Assembly (NCBI GenBank): GCA_029931995.1
Contig: JAOZQX010000127.1
Span: forward strand, 1 to 5,372
Source of the DNA: Bacteroidales bacterium
GTDB taxonomy: Bacteria; Bacteroidota; Bacteroidia; Bacteroidales; GCA-2711565
Direction of reading: 5' to 3'
Length of the DNA stretch: 5,372 nucleotides
The position numbers and the translations under genes are program-made. Under the pieces are notes generated by a model. The model searched no databases. It was not told the origin of the DNA and saw only the letters and a program-made list of their open reading frames with translations. Positions 5,017 to 5,372 of the stretch are shown here, piece after piece. The stretch's first letter is position 1. Each line of letters begins with the position of its first letter.

Positions 5017-5372
5017 ATGGAATCGATAGGATCAAAGACTAAACTAGGTTTCGGGACAGCACCCGTTTTTTTTACGGCCATTTCTACCATATTAGGAGCC
5101 ATACTGTTTCTACGTTTTGGATTTGCTGTGGGAACACTCGGTTTCGGCGGTGCACTCTTGATCGTTGTATTAGGACATCTGGTAACCGTTCCAACTGCTT
5201 TGGCTATTTCCGAAATTGCCACCAACAAAAAAGTGGAAGGGGGAGGAGCTTATTACATTATTTCCCGTTCGTTTGGACTAAACATTGGAGCTACTATTGG
5301 AATTGCCTTATACCTTTCGCAAGCCATTAGTGTGGCTTTTTATGTAATTGCTTTTACCGAAGCTTTTGAACC
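5017..5372 (+). CDS. SLC12-type cation-chloride cotransporter / APC-superfamily permease, N-terminal part (3' end outside window)
   Basis: The first 118 codons of a multi-pass inner-membrane transporter; the frame is open to the window edge. A short polar start (MESIGSKTKLGFG) leads to TM1 (about 14-36, with TILGAILFLRFGFAVG, the SLC12-like unwound-helix region), TM2 (about 43-65, ending TALAISEIATN) and then the hallmark loop KKVEGGGAYYIISRSFG (71-87), followed by TM3 (about 90-115). The ATN-x-K-V-x-G-G-G-A-Y-Y-x-I-S-R-S-x-G pattern is the strongest evidence: it is the signature of the Na-K-Cl/K-Cl cotransporter family inside the APC superfamily. Bacterial members may move K+, Cl- or amino acids; the substrate cannot be read from this part. 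A full protein would be several hundred residues longer. It is divergent from the CAP-SPOR gene. A minus-strand frame over the same bases is a shadow. Confidence 0.92.
   Translation, partial: MESIGSKTKLGFGTAPVFFTAISTILGAILFLRFGFAVGTLGFGGALLIVVLGHLVTVPTALAISEIATNKKVEGGGAYYIISRSFGLNIGATIGIALYLSQAISVAFYVIAFTEAFE

Noticed and set aside
4932..5228. 98-codon minus-strand frame before the CAP-SPOR gene
   Set aside because: It covers the opposite strand of the clearly coding SLC12-type transporter and both promoters of the divergent region.
1..5372. Defence, phage, CRISPR or retron-like system, and tRNA or rRNA genes
   Set aside because: No direct-repeat array, reverse transcriptase, nuclease, integrase or RNA gene fold was found; all large frames have ordinary envelope or housekeeping-type assignments or are unknown.

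Overview
The window is AT-rich DNA from a member of the Bacteroidota, most likely a marine or sediment Marinilabiliales-type or Flavobacteria-like lineage; rank below phylum is a guess. Three things support the phylum. The 627-residue lipoprotein carries an LruC domain, a family concentrated in Bacteroidota and Leptospira. Several genes have the Bacteroidota -7 promoter box TAnnTTTG, in two cases with a TTTG box 18-20 bases upstream. Four of the five complete or 5'-complete genes have AT-rich leaders with no Shine-Dalgarno sequence.

Layout from left to right: (1) 2-112, + strand, the last 36 codons of a probable membrane protein; (2) 113-251, an intergenic stretch with a short heptad repeat (CTTGnnn); (3) 252-959, - strand, a cytidylate kinase-like protein preceded by an unusually strong Shine-Dalgarno; (4) 1116-1760, - strand, an unrecognised exported protein ending in six lysines; (5) 1761-2068, a 308-base divergent control region with promoters for both flanks and two GG(G)-TTTT-CC(C)-like elements; (6) 2069-3952, + strand, an LruC-domain surface lipoprotein with an apparent carbohydrate-binding-type module; (7) 3985-4034, a strong two-way terminator fused to a (TTTA)7 microsatellite; (8) 4038-4928, - strand, a secreted CAP-domain protein with a C-terminal SPOR domain; (9) an 88-base divergent promoter region; (10) 5017 to the window end, + strand, the N-terminal 118 residues of an SLC12-type cation-chloride cotransporter or amino acid permease.

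The genes alternate in orientation and each seems to be its own transcription unit, so there is no operon here. Three products are exported (the LruC lipoprotein, the CAP-SPOR protein and the 214-residue protein) and two are probably membrane proteins (the partial ones at each end), so the region is mostly cell-envelope functions, but nothing shows that they act together. I see no phage, CRISPR, tRNA, rRNA or intact mobile element. The window looks like ordinary chromosomal background with a few points worth checking, rather than a new multi-gene system.
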